From Pseudomonas mendocina (GTDB lineage: Bacteria > Pseudomonadota > Gammaproteobacteria > Pseudomonadales > Pseudomonadaceae): a stretch of DNA of 64,000 nucleotides. Shown piece by piece: positions 1 to 9,707 of this stretch. Where the stretch lies: assembly GCF_900636545.1 (NCBI RefSeq), contig NZ_LR134290.1, positions 62,001 to 126,000 on the forward strand, given 5' to 3'. The notes under the pieces are model-generated. The model did not search any database and was not told the DNA's origin. It was given only the letters and a program-made list of their open reading frames with translations. Each line of letters opens with the position of its first letter. The stretch's first letter is position 1. Made by a program: the position numbers and the translations under genes.

Positions 1-451
1 CGCGGCGGGCGGCCCAGCGCATACGCTTGGGAATCGGCAGGTCGTCCAGCGAGTCCTGCACGATGGTCGGCAGCAGGCTCACCGCCGGCTGGCCGGGGAT
101 GTGCTGGGCGAAGCGCAGTTTCGCCCCGCTGCGGTCGATCTCGGCGATGTCCACGCCGCACTTGCGGGCGAAGCCCAGAGCGGCCTGGGTCGGGTTGCCG
201 TCGGCGTCGAAGGCGGCCTGGATGGGCGGGCCGTCGAGGTTCATGCTGCGGTCGGCCTGCTGCTCCTCGAGCTGCTCGATCAGCACCGCCAGGCGACGCG
301 GCGCGGCGTACACGCGGCTCGCTGCATAGCCCAGGCCGGCGGCCTTGAGGCCTTTCTCGATACCGGCGAGGAAGGCATCGCCGAGGCTCTTCAGGGCCTT
401 CGGTGGCAGCTCTTCGGTGCCCAGTTCGACCAGGAAATCTTTCGCACTCAT
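1..451 (-). CDS. glyS: Glycyl-tRNA synthetase beta subunit, N-terminal part (runs off the window)
   Basis: Only the first 150 or so codons are in the window; the gene continues beyond position 1. The protein opens [20 protein letters not shown], the characteristic beginning of the bacterial GlyRS beta chain. That chain pairs with GlyQ as an alpha2beta2 enzyme and carries the tRNA-binding and anticodon-recognition parts. Its ATG (451-449) overlaps the glyQ stop in an ATGA arrangement, so the two are read from one message and are probably translationally coupled. The partial length means nothing can be said about the C-terminal domains. Confidence 0.95.
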   Translation of the reverse strand, partial: MSAKDFLVELGTEELPPKALKSLGDAFLAGIEKGLKAAGLGYAASRVYAAPRRLAVLIEQLEEQQADRSMNLDGPPIQAAFDADGNPTQAALGFARKCGVDIAEIDRSGAKLRFAQHIPGQPAVSLLPTIVQDSLDDLPIPKRMRWAARR

Positions 452-1395
452 GCTTGCGCCTCCAGCTTGGCCAGTACTTCGTCACGCAGATCGGGGGTGG
501 CCATGGGGAAGCCGAGTCGGGCGCGGGCCTGCAGGTAGCTCTGCGCCACGGCGCGCGCCAGGGTACGCACGCGCAGGATGTACTGCTGGCGCGCGGTCAC
601 CGAGATGGCGCGGCGTGCGTCGAGCAGGTTGAAGGTGTGCGAGGCCTTGAGCACCATCTCGTAGGTCGGCAGCGGCAGTTGCAGCTCGATCAGACGGTTG
701 GCTTCGCTCTCGTAGAAGTCGAACAGCTCGAATAGCTTCTCGACGTTGGCGTGCTCGAAGTTGTAGGTGGACTGCTCCACCTCGTTCTGGTGGAACACGT
801 CGCCGTAGGTCACGGTGCCGAACGGGCCGTCGGTCCAGATCAGGTCGTAGACCGAGTCGACGCCCTGCAGGTACATGGCCAGGCGCTCCAGGCCGTAGGT
901 GATCTCGCCGGTCACCGGGTAGCACTCGATGCCACCAACCTGCTGGAAGTAGGTGAACTGGGTGACTTCCATGCCGTTGAGCCAGATTTCCCAGCCCAGG
1001 CCCCAGGCGCCGAGTGTGGGCGATTCCCAGTTGTCTTCGACGAAGCGGATGTCATGCACTTCCGGGTCGAGGCCGATGGCCTTCAGCGAACCCAGGTACA
1101 GCTCCTGGAAGTTCTCCGGATTGGGCTTCAAGACCACCTGGAACTGGTAGTAGTGCTGCAGGCGGTTGGGGTTCTCGCCGTAGCGGCCATCGGTCGGGCG
1201 ACGCGAAGGCTGCACATAGGCGGCGTTCCAGGTCTCCGGGCCGACGGCGCGCAGGAAGGTGGCGGTGTGGAAGGTGCCGGCGCCCACTTCCATGTCGTAG
1301 GGTTGCAGCACCACGCAGCCCTGCTCGGCCCAGTAGTTCTGCAGGGCCAGGATCAGGTCCTGGAAGGTGCGCACGGCAGGCTTGTTCTGGCTCAC
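448..1395 (-). CDS. glyQ: Glycyl-tRNA synthetase alpha subunit
   Basis: This is a 315-residue class II aminoacyl-tRNA synthetase catalytic subunit, which activates glycine and charges tRNA-Gly in the cytoplasm with GlyS. The text is typical throughout: [10 protein letters not shown] near the N-terminus, [17 protein letters not shown] in the motif 2 region, and [19 protein letters not shown]. The frame is open about 90 bases further upstream. I place the start at GTG 1395 because an AGGTGA ribosome-binding site lies just before it, the protein then begins [10 protein letters not shown], and the length is normal for the family. The gene is first in a glyQ-glyS operon that diverges from tag; the 171-base gap to tag must hold both promoters. 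Confidence 0.96.
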   Translation of the reverse strand: MSQNKPAVRTFQDLILALQNYWAEQGCVVLQPYDMEVGAGTFHTATFLRAVGPETWNAAYVQPSRRPTDGRYGENPNRLQHYYQFQVVLKPNPENFQELYLGSLKAIGLDPEVHDIRFVEDNWESPTLGAWGLGWEIWLNGMEVTQFTYFQQVGGIECYPVTGEITYGLERLAMYLQGVDSVYDLIWTDGPFGTVTYGDVFHQNEVEQSTYNFEHANVEKLFELFDFYESEANRLIELQLPLPTYEMVLKASHTFNLLDARRAISVTARQQYILRVRTLARAVAQSYLQARARLGFPMATPDLRDEVLAKLEAQA

Positions 1396-1566
1396 GAAAA
1401 AATCACCTGTGGAGGCTTGCGAGGGAAAGCCGGGGAGTATATCGAAACTCGGCGCAAGCCGCAGGGTACGGCACATCGGCATCATCCCTTGTTGCTAGTG
1501 ACTGTATTTATATCCAGCTATTTTGTGGTTATAGTCGCCGCTTCATCCTGACCGAGGCTTTTCGCC

Positions 1567-2121
1567 ATGCCCCGTTGCTTCTGGTGTACCGACGATCCGC
1601 TGTACCAGGCCTACCACGACGAGGAGTGGGGCGTGCCGCAGCGCGATGCCCGGCAACTGTTCGAGATGCTGCTGCTCGAAGGCGCGCAGGCCGGGCTGTC
1701 GTGGATCACCGTGCTGAAGAAGCGCGAGCGTTATCGGCAGGTGCTGCACGGCTTCGATCCGGAGCGTCTGGCGCGCCTCAGTGACGAGGAAATCGAGGTT
1801 CTGATGCAGGACCCCGGCATCATCCGCAACCGCCTCAAGCTCAAGGCCGTGCGGCAGAACGCCCAGGCCTGGCTGAAGCTGGAAGACCCGGTAACCTGGC
1901 TCTGGTCGTTCGTCGGCGGCGCGCCGAAGATCAACCACTTCAGCGACCGCAGCCAGATGGTGGCGGTGACGCCCGAGGCCGAGGCGATGAGCAAGGCGTT
2001 GCGCAAGGCCGGTTTCAACTTCGTCGGGCCGACCATCTGCTATGCCTTCATGCAGGCCACGGGTATGGTGATGGACCACTCCACTGACTGCGACCGCTAC
2101 GCGCAACTGAAGGGCTCATGA
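1567..2121 (+). CDS. tag: DNA-3-methyladenine glycosylase I
   Basis: A 184-residue cytoplasmic base-excision repair enzyme of the helix-hairpin-helix Tag family, which removes 3-methyladenine from alkylated DNA. The zinc-binding residues known from E. coli Tag are visible: Cys4 and His17 near the N-terminus, and a late His and Cys in MDHSTDCDR. The substrate-pocket segment DEEWGVP and the GAQAGLSW stretch are also present. The stop overlaps the start of the next gene by four bases (ATGA), which suggests coupling with the flavoprotein downstream. The position next to glyQ matches the conserved Pseudomonas order. Confidence 0.95.
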   Translation: MPRCFWCTDDPLYQAYHDEEWGVPQRDARQLFEMLLLEGAQAGLSWITVLKKRERYRQVLHGFDPERLARLSDEEIEVLMQDPGIIRNRLKLKAVRQNAQAWLKLEDPVTWLWSFVGGAPKINHFSDRSQMVAVTPEAEAMSKALRKAGFNFVGPTICYAFMQATGMVMDHSTDCDRYAQLKGS

Positions 2122-2726
2122 CCACCATCACCACCCTGGACGAACTGCAGGCCGTTTACGGCGACAGCCACGAGCGCTCGCGGCGCAAGGAGCTGCCGCG
2201 GCTGATCGAACCCTACCGCGCGCTGATCCAGGCCTCGCCCTTCGTGGTGCTGGCCAGCGCTGGCCCGGATGGCCTGGACTGTTCGCCGCGGGGTGATGCA
2301 CCGGGCTTCGTGCACATCCTCGACGACCAGACCCTGCTATTGCCGGATCGCCCGGGTAACAACCGCATCGACAGCCTGCGCAATATCGTCCTGAACCCAC
2401 AGGTGGCGCTGTTATTCCTGATTCCGGGCGTCGGCGAGAGCTTGCGAGTCAACGGCCGCGCCGAAATCTCCCTCGATCCCGAGTTGCTGGAACTGGGTCG
2501 GGCTCAGGGCAAACTGCCACGTAGCGTGCTGCGTATCCGCATCGACAGCTGTTACTTCCAGTGCTCCAAGGCGGCGGTGCGTTCCGGACTGTGGGATGTC
2601 TCGCGCCAGGTCGAGCGCGCCAGTCTGCCCAGTGCTGGTGATATCTTCCGCTGCATCTATGACGAGTTCGATGTCGAGGCTTACGAGCGAGACCTGCAGC
2701 AACGCCTTCGGACGAGCCTGTACTGA
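2118..2726 (+). CDS. Pyridoxamine 5'-phosphate oxidase-type FMN-binding protein
   Basis: A 202-residue protein with the split-barrel fold signature of the PNPOx-like family: FVVLASAGPDGLDCSPRGD, then LLLPDRPGNNRIDSLRNI, then a GVGESLRVNGRAEI strand. The PDRPGNNR segment and the overall layout resemble the MSMEG_1061-type FMN-dependent flavoproteins. It is not the biosynthetic PdxH. The substrate is unknown; members bind FMN or F420 and act on diverse small molecules. It starts inside the tag stop codon (ATGA), so it is probably co-expressed with tag. Whether it has anything to do with DNA damage is not shown by the sequence. Confidence 0.85.
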   Translation: MTTITTLDELQAVYGDSHERSRRKELPRLIEPYRALIQASPFVVLASAGPDGLDCSPRGDAPGFVHILDDQTLLLPDRPGNNRIDSLRNIVLNPQVALLFLIPGVGESLRVNGRAEISLDPELLELGRAQGKLPRSVLRIRIDSCYFQCSKAAVRSGLWDVSRQVERASLPSAGDIFRCIYDEFDVEAYERDLQQRLRTSLY

Positions 2727-2781
2727 CTGGTCCGCCATGCGCCGCTACAATTGGCGCTTTTCTGAGCGGTTGGAGTCTGTT

Positions 2782-3669
2782 GTGGAAAAACTCAAGGGCG
2801 CCCTGGTGGTGGGTTTCCTGCGCCTGTTCGCACTGCTGCCCTGGCGCGCCGTGCAGGCCGTGGGCAACGCCATCGGCTGGCTGATGTGGAAGCTGCCGAA
2901 TGGCTCGCGCGACGTGGTGCGCATCAACCTGAGCAAGTGCTTCCCCGAGCTTAACCAGGCCGAGCTGGACAAACTGGTCGGGCAGAGCCTCAAGGACATC
3001 GGCAAGACCCTGACCGAAAGCGCCTGCGCCTGGATCTGGCCGGCGCAGAAATCGCTCAAGCTGATTCGCGAAGTGGAAGGCTTGGAGGTGCTGGAGAAGG
3101 CCCTGGCCTCGGGCAAGGGCGTGGTCGGCATCACCAGCCACCTGGGCAACTGGGAAGTGCTCAACCACTTCTACTGCAACCAGTGCAAACCGATCATTTT
3201 CTACCGCCCGCCGAAGCTCAAGGCGGTCGACGAGCTGTTGCAGCAGCAGCGCGTGCAGATGGGTAATCGCGTCGCGCCGTCGACCAAGGAAGGCATCCTC
3301 AGTGTCATCAAGGAAGTGCGCAAGGGCGGCGCCGTGGGTATTCCGGCTGACCCGGAACCGAGCCGTTCGTCGGGTGTTTTCGTTCCCTTCCTCGGCACCA
3401 CGGCGCTGACCAGCAAGTTCGTCCCCGGCATGCTTACCGGTGGCAAGGCGGTCGGTGTGTTCCTGCATGCGCTGCGTCTGCCCGATGGCAGCGGCTACAA
3501 GGTGATCCTCGAGGCGGCGCCCGAAGGCATGTACAGCGAGAACGTCGAAGAAGGCGTGGCGGCCATGAGCGAAGTGGTATCGCGCTACGTGCGCAACTAC
3601 CCGAGCCAATACATGTGGAGCATGAAGCGCTTCAAGAAACGCCCGGACGGCGAGGCCAAGTGGTACTGA
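2782..3669 (+). CDS. lpxL: Lipid A late acyltransferase (LpxL/HtrB family)
   Basis: A 295-residue inner-membrane acyltransferase that adds a secondary acyl chain (lauroyl-type in Pseudomonas) to the Kdo2-lipid IVA precursor. The catalytic H-x4-E motif is seen as HLGNWE (His120, Glu125), followed by FYRPPK and the conserved PADPEPSRSSGVFVPFLG segment. A hydrophobic N-terminal helix (GALVVGFLRLFALLPW) anchors it. The frame is open well upstream. I chose GTG 2782 because GGAG lies 7 bases ahead and the protein then begins at the conserved helix; ATG 2737 is the alternative. The gene follows tag in the same order as PA0011 in P. aeruginosa and is closed by a strong hairpin terminator. The acyl specificity cannot be read from the sequence. 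Confidence 0.92.
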   Translation: MEKLKGALVVGFLRLFALLPWRAVQAVGNAIGWLMWKLPNGSRDVVRINLSKCFPELNQAELDKLVGQSLKDIGKTLTESACAWIWPAQKSLKLIREVEGLEVLEKALASGKGVVGITSHLGNWEVLNHFYCNQCKPIIFYRPPKLKAVDELLQQQRVQMGNRVAPSTKEGILSVIKEVRKGGAVGIPADPEPSRSSGVFVPFLGTTALTSKFVPGMLTGGKAVGVFLHALRLPDGSGYKVILEAAPEGMYSENVEEGVAAMSEVVSRYVRNYPSQYMWSMKRFKKRPDGEAKWY

Positions 3670-3698
3670 CGTACTGCCAGTGAGCACGATGATGAACG

Positions 3699-3723
3699 AA
3701 GGCGCCTCGATGGCGCCTTTTTT
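3699..3723 (+). terminator. Rho-independent terminator after lpxL
   Basis: An 8-bp perfect stem AAGGCGCC / GGCGCCTT with a 5-base loop is followed directly by a T tract. It separates the lpxL transcript from the PilZ gene. Confidence 0.85.
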
Positions 3724-3798
3724 CTGCCACATGCTGGGCGCCTGGACGCGAATGCGCTATTAAAGGCGACATCGCTCGTCCAATCACATGGAGCTGTC

Positions 3799-4065
3799 AT
3801 GCCGAACCAGCGTCAGCAGGTGCGTACCCCGATGAAGTGCCGGATCAAGATCAGCCACCCCAGCTTTGGTGAGCTGCTGGCGCAGACCCGTGACCTGTCC
3901 GATAGCGGTGTCTATGTGAAGCACCCGGACATGACCAGCCTGACAGTCGGCACCGAGGTCACCGGCCAGGTGCAGGATCTGCCCTTTCCTGCGCCGGTAT
4001 TGAAGATGGAAGTGATGCGCGTGGACGCCGAAGGAGCCGGCCTGCGGTTTCTCGGCGAAGCCTGA
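3799..4065 (+). CDS. PilZ domain protein
   Basis: An 88-residue single-domain PilZ protein. Both halves of the cyclic-di-GMP signature are intact: RxxxR (Arg5, Arg9) and DxSxxG (Asp32, Ser34, Gly37). It should therefore be able to bind the nucleotide, unlike type IV pilus PilZ itself, which lacks the motif. It is a stand-alone cytoplasmic adaptor with no output domain, so it must act through a partner. It lies alone between an upstream terminator and mprF, in the position of PA0012 in P. aeruginosa. No partner is suggested by the neighbours. Confidence 0.9.
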   Translation: MPNQRQQVRTPMKCRIKISHPSFGELLAQTRDLSDSGVYVKHPDMTSLTVGTEVTGQVQDLPFPAPVLKMEVMRVDAEGAGLRFLGEA

Positions 4066-4184
4066 ACGGCATAGCCGGGCCGGACGTTCGCAACGAATGT
4101 TTCGGATAAATGGAACATTTTGTTACATCTGTGCTCTGATCAAGGCCTCACTCCGAGGTGGCGTCCATCAGAGGCGTTTTCGAC

Positions 4185-6821
4185 ATGAGTCGAGCGGTAC
4201 CCGAACTTCCCGCCCAGGGCGCTGATGCGCCTGATCTGCTTTCTTCTTCTCAACCTGGCTGGCTGCAAGGCAACCGCCACCTGATCGGCCTTGGTCTCTC
4301 GCTGCTGTTGTTCGGCCTGGCGCTGGTTGCCTGCTGGCACCTGGTGCGCGAGATCAACCCGGATCAGGTCCGCGAATCCCTGGCGGCGGTGTCGCCGCAG
4401 GCGCTGTTCGGCGCCCTGCTGGCCACTGTGCTGGGCTTTGCGGTGATGCTCGCCTACGAGTGGTCGGCCAGCCGCTATGCCGACGTCGACCTGCCGCCGC
4501 CGACCCTGGCGCTGGGCGGCTTCTGCGCTTTCGCCATCGGTAACGCCGTGGGCCTGTCGGCGCTGTCCGGCGGTTCGGTGCGCTATCGCCTATACGGGCG
4601 CAATGGGCTGAGCGCGGGCGATGTGGCACGCATGAGCTTGTTCGCCAGCCTGTCGCTGGGTGTCAGCCTGCCGATCCTCGCGGCGCTGGCGGCCCTGTTC
4701 GACCTTGAGGATGCCTCGGCCGCGCTGCGTCTTTCCGAGCCGGTGCTGGCAGTCGTGGCCGTCGCCGTGCTGGTCGCCGCCGCGGCCGTGGTGCTGCTGG
4801 TCAGCCGTAAACGCCTGGCCGAGCGCCCCGCCCCTGGCTGCTGGCAGGTCGATCTGGGACGTTTCAGCCTGCGTCTGCCGGGCTTGCGCATGAGTTTGAC
4901 GCAGCTGTTGATCAGCAGCCTGGATGTACTGATTGCCGCCAGCGTGCTGTACCTGTTGCTGCCCGAGGCACCACCTTTTTCCTCCTTCGTGCTGATCTAC
5001 ATGCTGGCGCTGGCAGCCGGTGTGCTGAGCCATGTGCCGGGCGGTGTCGGGGTGTTCGAGGCGGTGCTGCTGGCGGCCTTTTCCTCGCGCATCGACCCGG
5101 CCGGGTTAGTTGCGGCCATGCTCCTCTATCGCCTGCTCTATGTGGTGCTGCCACTGGTGGCGGCCGGGCTCCTGCTGCTGGCTGCCGAGGCGCGTCGCCT
5201 GTGGTTCCCGCGGCAAGTGGCGCGCATGGCCAGTGGTATGGCGGTACCACTGCTGGCGCTGCTGGTGTTCTGCGCTGGCGCGGTGCTGCTGTTCTCCGGG
5301 GTAACGCCCACTGTGGACGAGCATCTGGAGGCCCTGGGTTTTCTCATGCCGCCGCAATTGATCGCCGCCTCGCACCTGGCGGCCAGCCTGGTCGGCACGC
5401 TTTGTCTGCTGCTGGCGCAAGGGCTGCGCCGGCGCCTGTCGGCAGCCTGGGCACTGACTCTGGTGCTGCTCTGCCTGGGCGTGGTGTTGTCGCTGCTCAA
5501 GGGCTTCGACTGGCCGGAGGCTCTGGCCCTGGCGGCCATCGCCGGCTTGCTGGCGCTGTTTCGCCGCGAGTTCTACCGGCGTAGCCGGCTGATGGATGTA
5601 CCGGCATCCGGCCTGGCGCTGGCCGCCACGGTCGGGGTGATCGCTGCCTCGGTGTGGCTGCTGCTGTTCGCCTATCAGGATGTCGCCTACAGCCACCAGT
5701 TGTGGTGGCAGTTCGAGCTGGATGCCAACGCTCCGCGTGGCCTGCGGGCGGCGCTGGGCAGTGCCCTGGTGCTGCTGGCGGTCAGCCTGACCTGGCTGCT
5801 GCGCGCCACGCCGCCAAGTATCAGCCTGCCGGACGAGGATGCGTTGCTGCGTGCCCGTGCCATCGTCCAGGCCTCGCGCCAGCCTGAGGGTAGCCTGGCA
5901 CTGAGTGGTGACAAGGCGTTGCTGTTCCATCCCGATAGCGAAGCTTTCCTCATGTACGCCCGTCGCGGGCGCAGCCTGGTGGCACTGTTCGACCCCATCG
6001 GCCCGCCTGCGGCGCGTGCCGAGCTGATCTGGCAGTTCCGCGACCTCTGCGACCGCCACCATGCGCGGCCGGTGTTCTACCAGGTGCGCGCGGAGAACCT
6101 GCCCGGTTACATCGATATCGGCCTGACTGCGCTGAAGCTCGGTGAAGAGGCGCTGGTGGATCTGAAGACCTTCGACCTGGCCAGCAATGGCAAGGAGATG
6201 AAAGCCCTGCGCTACACCTGGAATCGCGGCCAACGCGATGGCCTGAGCCTGGAGTTCCACGCGCCCGGTCAGGTGCCGATGGAGGAGCTGCAGGCGATTT
6301 CCGATGCCTGGCTGGAGGGCAAGAACGTGCGCGAGAAGGGGTTTTCCCTGGGCCGCTTCAGCCCCGAATACCTGGCGCATTTTCGTGTCGTGGTGGTGCG
6401 CTTCGAGGGCCGCGCGGTGGCCTTCGCCAACCTGCTGGAATGCGAGACGCGCGCTGTGGCCAGCCTCGATCTGATGCGCGTGCTGCCGGATGCGCCGAAG
6501 TCGACCATGGAGTTTCTCATGCTTGGCCTGATCCAGCAGTTTCAGAGCGAGGGCTATGCGCGTTTCAGTCTCGGCATGGTGCCGCTGGCCGGCCTGCAGA
6601 CGCGCAAGGGTGCGCCGCTGCCGCTGCGTCTCGGCGCGATGGTGTTCGACCGTGGCGAGAACTTCTACAACTTCCAAGGCCTGCGCCGCTTCAAGGACAA
6701 GTTCCTGCCGCAGTGGGAGCCGCGTTATTTGGCCGTGCCGGCCGGGCTCGACCCCTGGGTGGCATTGGCCGACACCGCAGCGTTGATCGCGGGCGGCCTG
6801 GGTGGACTGGTGAGGCGATGA
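4185..6821 (+). CDS. mprF: Aminoacyl-phosphatidylglycerol synthase/flippase MprF
   Basis: An 878-residue integral membrane protein. The N-terminal ~540 residues are a run of hydrophobic helices forming the flippase part, including the GNAVGLSALSGGSVRYRLYG and HVPGGVGVFEAVLL segments typical of the family. Residues from about 555 form the DUF2156 catalytic domain, which moves an amino acid (lysine or alanine) from aminoacyl-tRNA to phosphatidylglycerol. Conserved pieces there include ALFDPIG, WLEGKNVREKGFSLGRF and FYNFQGLRRFKDKF. The product makes the membrane less anionic and raises resistance to cationic peptides. I use ATG 4185, preceded by AGAGGCG; GTG 4158 is in frame but lacks a good ribosome-binding site. 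virJ begins one base after the stop. Lysine versus alanine specificity cannot be decided from the sequence. Confidence 0.94.
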   Translation: MSRAVPELPAQGADAPDLLSSSQPGWLQGNRHLIGLGLSLLLFGLALVACWHLVREINPDQVRESLAAVSPQALFGALLATVLGFAVMLAYEWSASRYADVDLPPPTLALGGFCAFAIGNAVGLSALSGGSVRYRLYGRNGLSAGDVARMSLFASLSLGVSLPILAALAALFDLEDASAALRLSEPVLAVVAVAVLVAAAAVVLLVSRKRLAERPAPGCWQVDLGRFSLRLPGLRMSLTQLLISSLDVLIAASVLYLLLPEAPPFSSFVLIYMLALAAGVLSHVPGGVGVFEAVLLAAFSSRIDPAGLVAAMLLYRLLYVVLPLVAAGLLLLAAEARRLWFPRQVARMASGMAVPLLALLVFCAGAVLLFSGVTPTVDEHLEALGFLMPPQLIAASHLAASLVGTLCLLLAQGLRRRLSAAWALTLVLLCLGVVLSLLKGFDWPEALALAAIAGLLALFRREFYRRSRLMDVPASGLALAATVGVIAASVWLLLFAYQDVAYSHQLWWQFELDANAPRGLRAALGSALVLLAVSLTWLLRATPPSISLPDEDALLRARAIVQASRQPEGSLALSGDKALLFHPDSEAFLMYARRGRSLVALFDPIGPPAARAELIWQFRDLCDRHHARPVFYQVRAENLPGYIDIGLTALKLGEEALVDLKTFDLASNGKEMKALRYTWNRGQRDGLSLEFHAPGQVPMEELQAISDAWLEGKNVREKGFSLGRFSPEYLAHFRVVVVRFEGRAVAFANLLECETRAVASLDLMRVLPDAPKSTMEFLMLGLIQQFQSEGYARFSLGMVPLAGLQTRKGAPLPLRLGAMVFDRGENFYNFQGLRRFKDKFLPQWEPRYLAVPAGLDPWVALADTAALIAGGLGGLVRR

Positions 6822-6822
6822 G

Positions 6823-8076
6823 ATGAGCAGGACGACAAGGACGCTGGGTGGGTTGTTGCTGGTTACGGCTCTGGCTGCAGGCGCTGTGGGTTGGTGGTGG
6901 TCGATGCGTGCGCTACCGCATCTGCAGACGGTGCAGATACAGGGCACATCGGCGCAACTGTTGAGCCAGGGCGAAGCGCGTCAGCGTGTACTGCTACTCG
7001 CGCCGGCCGAGCAGGCGCTGGATGAAACCACGCTACGCCGTTTTGCCGAGGGCGGCGATCTGCGCCTGCTGCAATTGCCCTTCGTGGCAGGCGACTGCAA
7101 GGCGCAACAGCAGCTGATCAGTCAGGCCAGCGAGGCGCTGGGCGGCGCGCCGACCCTGGTCGCCGGTATCGGCCCGGCAGCAGCCTCGGCCTGGCGCTGG
7201 CTGGCGGCGCAAAGCGACGACCAGGCTCAGGCGCTGTCGGTCGGCTTCGACCTGGCCAAACTCGATTGCGCCGAGCCGCTGCCCCAAAGGGCGGGGCACG
7301 GTCACTGGATCGCCCTGTGGAACGACAATCCGGGTGATGACAACGCCCGCTTCCTGCGTGAGCAGCAAAACGGCGAGCCGCGCATCGGTACGTTGGGCAC
7401 GCCGCTGCCAACGCTGCTGGCCGATCAGTTGCAGCATTTGCTCGCCGGCCAGGGCGCGGCGATGCCAGTGATCGAGCATCCCTCGGCGCAACCGGCCGAT
7501 ACCCTGACCCTGTTCTATTCCGGTGATGGTGGCTGGCGCGATCTGGACCGAGCATCGGCTGAACACATGGCCGCCGCCGGTTATCCGGTGGTGGGCATCG
7601 ACACCCTGCGCTACTACTGGCAGCACAAGAGCCCCGAACAGAGCGCCGCCGACCTGTCGCGGCTGATGCAGCAGTACCGCGACAAATGGCAGGTGAAACG
7701 CTTCGTGCTGGCCGGCTACTCGTTCGGTGCCGATGTGCTGCCGGCGATCTACAACCGCCTGTCGGCCAGTGATCAGCAGCAGGTCGACGCGATATTGCTG
7801 CTGGCCTTCGCCCGCAGCGGCAGCTTCGAGATCGCCGTCAGCGGCTGGCTTGGCAAGGATGGCGCGGAAGCACCGACCGGGCCGGAACTGCGCAAGGTGC
7901 CGGCAGCCAAGGTGTATTGCATCTATGGCAGCGAGGAGGCGGTCGAGAGCGGCTGCACCGAAGCCGGTGCCCCGGGCGAGCACCTGATGATCAAGGGTGG
8001 GCACCACTTCGATGGTGATTACGCCGCGCTGGCGCAGAAGATGCTGGCGGCGATCAAGGCGCGGCAGCAGCCTTAA
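6823..8076 (+). CDS. VirJ/AcvB-type hydrolase, probable aminoacyl-phosphatidylglycerol hydrolase
   Basis: A 417-residue exported alpha/beta-hydrolase. A single N-terminal hydrophobic segment (about residues 8-24) serves as signal or anchor, placing the enzyme in the periplasm. The C-terminal VirJ domain has LFYSGDGGWRDLD near residue 230, the nucleophile elbow GYSFGAD with Ser300, and a late GGHHFDGDY that supplies the catalytic His. In P. aeruginosa the equivalent pair (PA0920/PA0919) makes and hydrolyses alanyl-phosphatidylglycerol. Here the gene starts one base after mprF, so synthase and hydrolase are made together. The hydrolase role is taken from that homology. An acid phosphatase or virulence-protein label in databases would refer to the same family. 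Confidence 0.85.
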   Translation: MSRTTRTLGGLLLVTALAAGAVGWWWSMRALPHLQTVQIQGTSAQLLSQGEARQRVLLLAPAEQALDETTLRRFAEGGDLRLLQLPFVAGDCKAQQQLISQASEALGGAPTLVAGIGPAAASAWRWLAAQSDDQAQALSVGFDLAKLDCAEPLPQRAGHGHWIALWNDNPGDDNARFLREQQNGEPRIGTLGTPLPTLLADQLQHLLAGQGAAMPVIEHPSAQPADTLTLFYSGDGGWRDLDRASAEHMAAAGYPVVGIDTLRYYWQHKSPEQSAADLSRLMQQYRDKWQVKRFVLAGYSFGADVLPAIYNRLSASDQQQVDAILLLAFARSGSFEIAVSGWLGKDGAEAPTGPELRKVPAAKVYCIYGSEEAVESGCTEAGAPGEHLMIKGGHHFDGDYAALAQKMLAAIKARQQP

Positions 8077-8087
8077 GAGCACGTCCT

Positions 8088-8136
8088 TGTAGGAGCGGAT
8101 TCATCCGCGAAAGATCGCGGCTAAAGCCGCTCCTAC
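8088..8136. repeat. REP-like inverted pair (TAGGAGCGG / CCGCTCCTA family)
   Basis: Two facing copies of a short GC-rich repeat: GTAGGAGCGGATTCATCCGCGA, then TCGCGGCTAAAGCCGCTCCTAC. Related units occur at 16940, 18044, 25330, 26987, 28560, 36343 and 48010. Here they sit between the convergent virJ and ehuA ends and could form a large hairpin. Confidence 0.8.
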
Positions 8137-8223
8137 GGAAACGGCAGAGCGCTCTGATAGCTGCGACAGCCTTGCTACCCCGTCGCCGCTGAAGTGCCTC
8201 CCACAGATCTACATTCGGTCGCC

Positions 8224-9003
<780 letters not shown>

Positions 9004-9044
9004 GGAGGAACTCCCTGCAGCAGCGGTCGAGTTGAGAAATGCAG

Positions 9045-9707
9045 TCATCGGGCAGAGACCTCCAGGCGATCCTCCATGCGCCGCACGCACCAGGCCAGGG
9101 CCAGGCTGAGCAGCAGGAAGAAGATGCCGACCATGGTGATGGGCTCGAGGTAGCGGAAGCTCTCCGAGCCGATGTTCTTGGCTTGTTGCATGATTTCCAC
9201 CACGGTGATCGCCGACAGCACCGGGGTGTCCTTGAGCATGGCCACCAGGTAGTTGCCCAGCGCTGGCAGGATCGGCCTCAGCGCCTGCGGCAGGATGATC
9301 TGCCGGTAGGCCGACAGCGGCGACATGTTCAATGCCGTCACCGCCTCCCACTGGCCGCGTGGCACCGCGTCGAGGCCGGCGCGGTACACCTCGGCGGTGT
9401 AGCAGGCGTAGTGCAGGGCGATACCAAGGATGCCCGCCTGCAGCGCAGTGAGGTTCAGCCCGTAGTTGGGGAATACGTAGAACAGGAAGTACACCTGGAT
9501 CAGCAGCGGTGTGCTGCGGATGAACTCGATCAGCCCGGCCACCGGCCAGGACAGCCACAGGTGCTTGCTGCGTCTGGCGATGGCCAGCAGCAGGCCGGCG
9601 ACGATGGCGATGGCGAAGCCGGCGAAGGTGATCAGCAGGGTATTGAGCGAGGCCTTGAGCAGGTCCGGGAGGATGCTCAGGGCGAAATCCCAGTCGAAGA
9701 AATTCAT
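9045..9707 (-). CDS. ehuD: Ectoine/hydroxyectoine ABC transporter permease EhuD
   Basis: A 220-residue inner-membrane permease of the HisMQ type, with about five hydrophobic helices and the ATPase-docking EAA loop (GQWEAVTALNMSPLSAYRQIILPQALRPILP). It begins within the ehuC stop codon (ATGA), and ehuA follows at once, so ehuC-ehuD-ehuA is a tightly packed unit. It forms a heterodimeric channel with EhuC. The substrate is inferred from the linked ectoine catabolic genes rather than from the permease itself. Confidence 0.87.
   Translation of the reverse strand: MNFFDWDFALSILPDLLKASLNTLLITFAGFAIAIVAGLLLAIARRSKHLWLSWPVAGLIEFIRSTPLLIQVYFLFYVFPNYGLNLTALQAGILGIALHYACYTAEVYRAGLDAVPRGQWEAVTALNMSPLSAYRQIILPQALRPILPALGNYLVAMLKDTPVLSAITVVEIMQQAKNIGSESFRYLEPITMVGIFFLLLSLALAWCVRRMEDRLEVSAR

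Noticed and set aside
5106..6947. A 613-codon minus-strand frame across mprF
   Set aside because: Antisense to a confidently assigned membrane protein gene, with Gln/His-rich low-complexity text and no ribosome-binding site.
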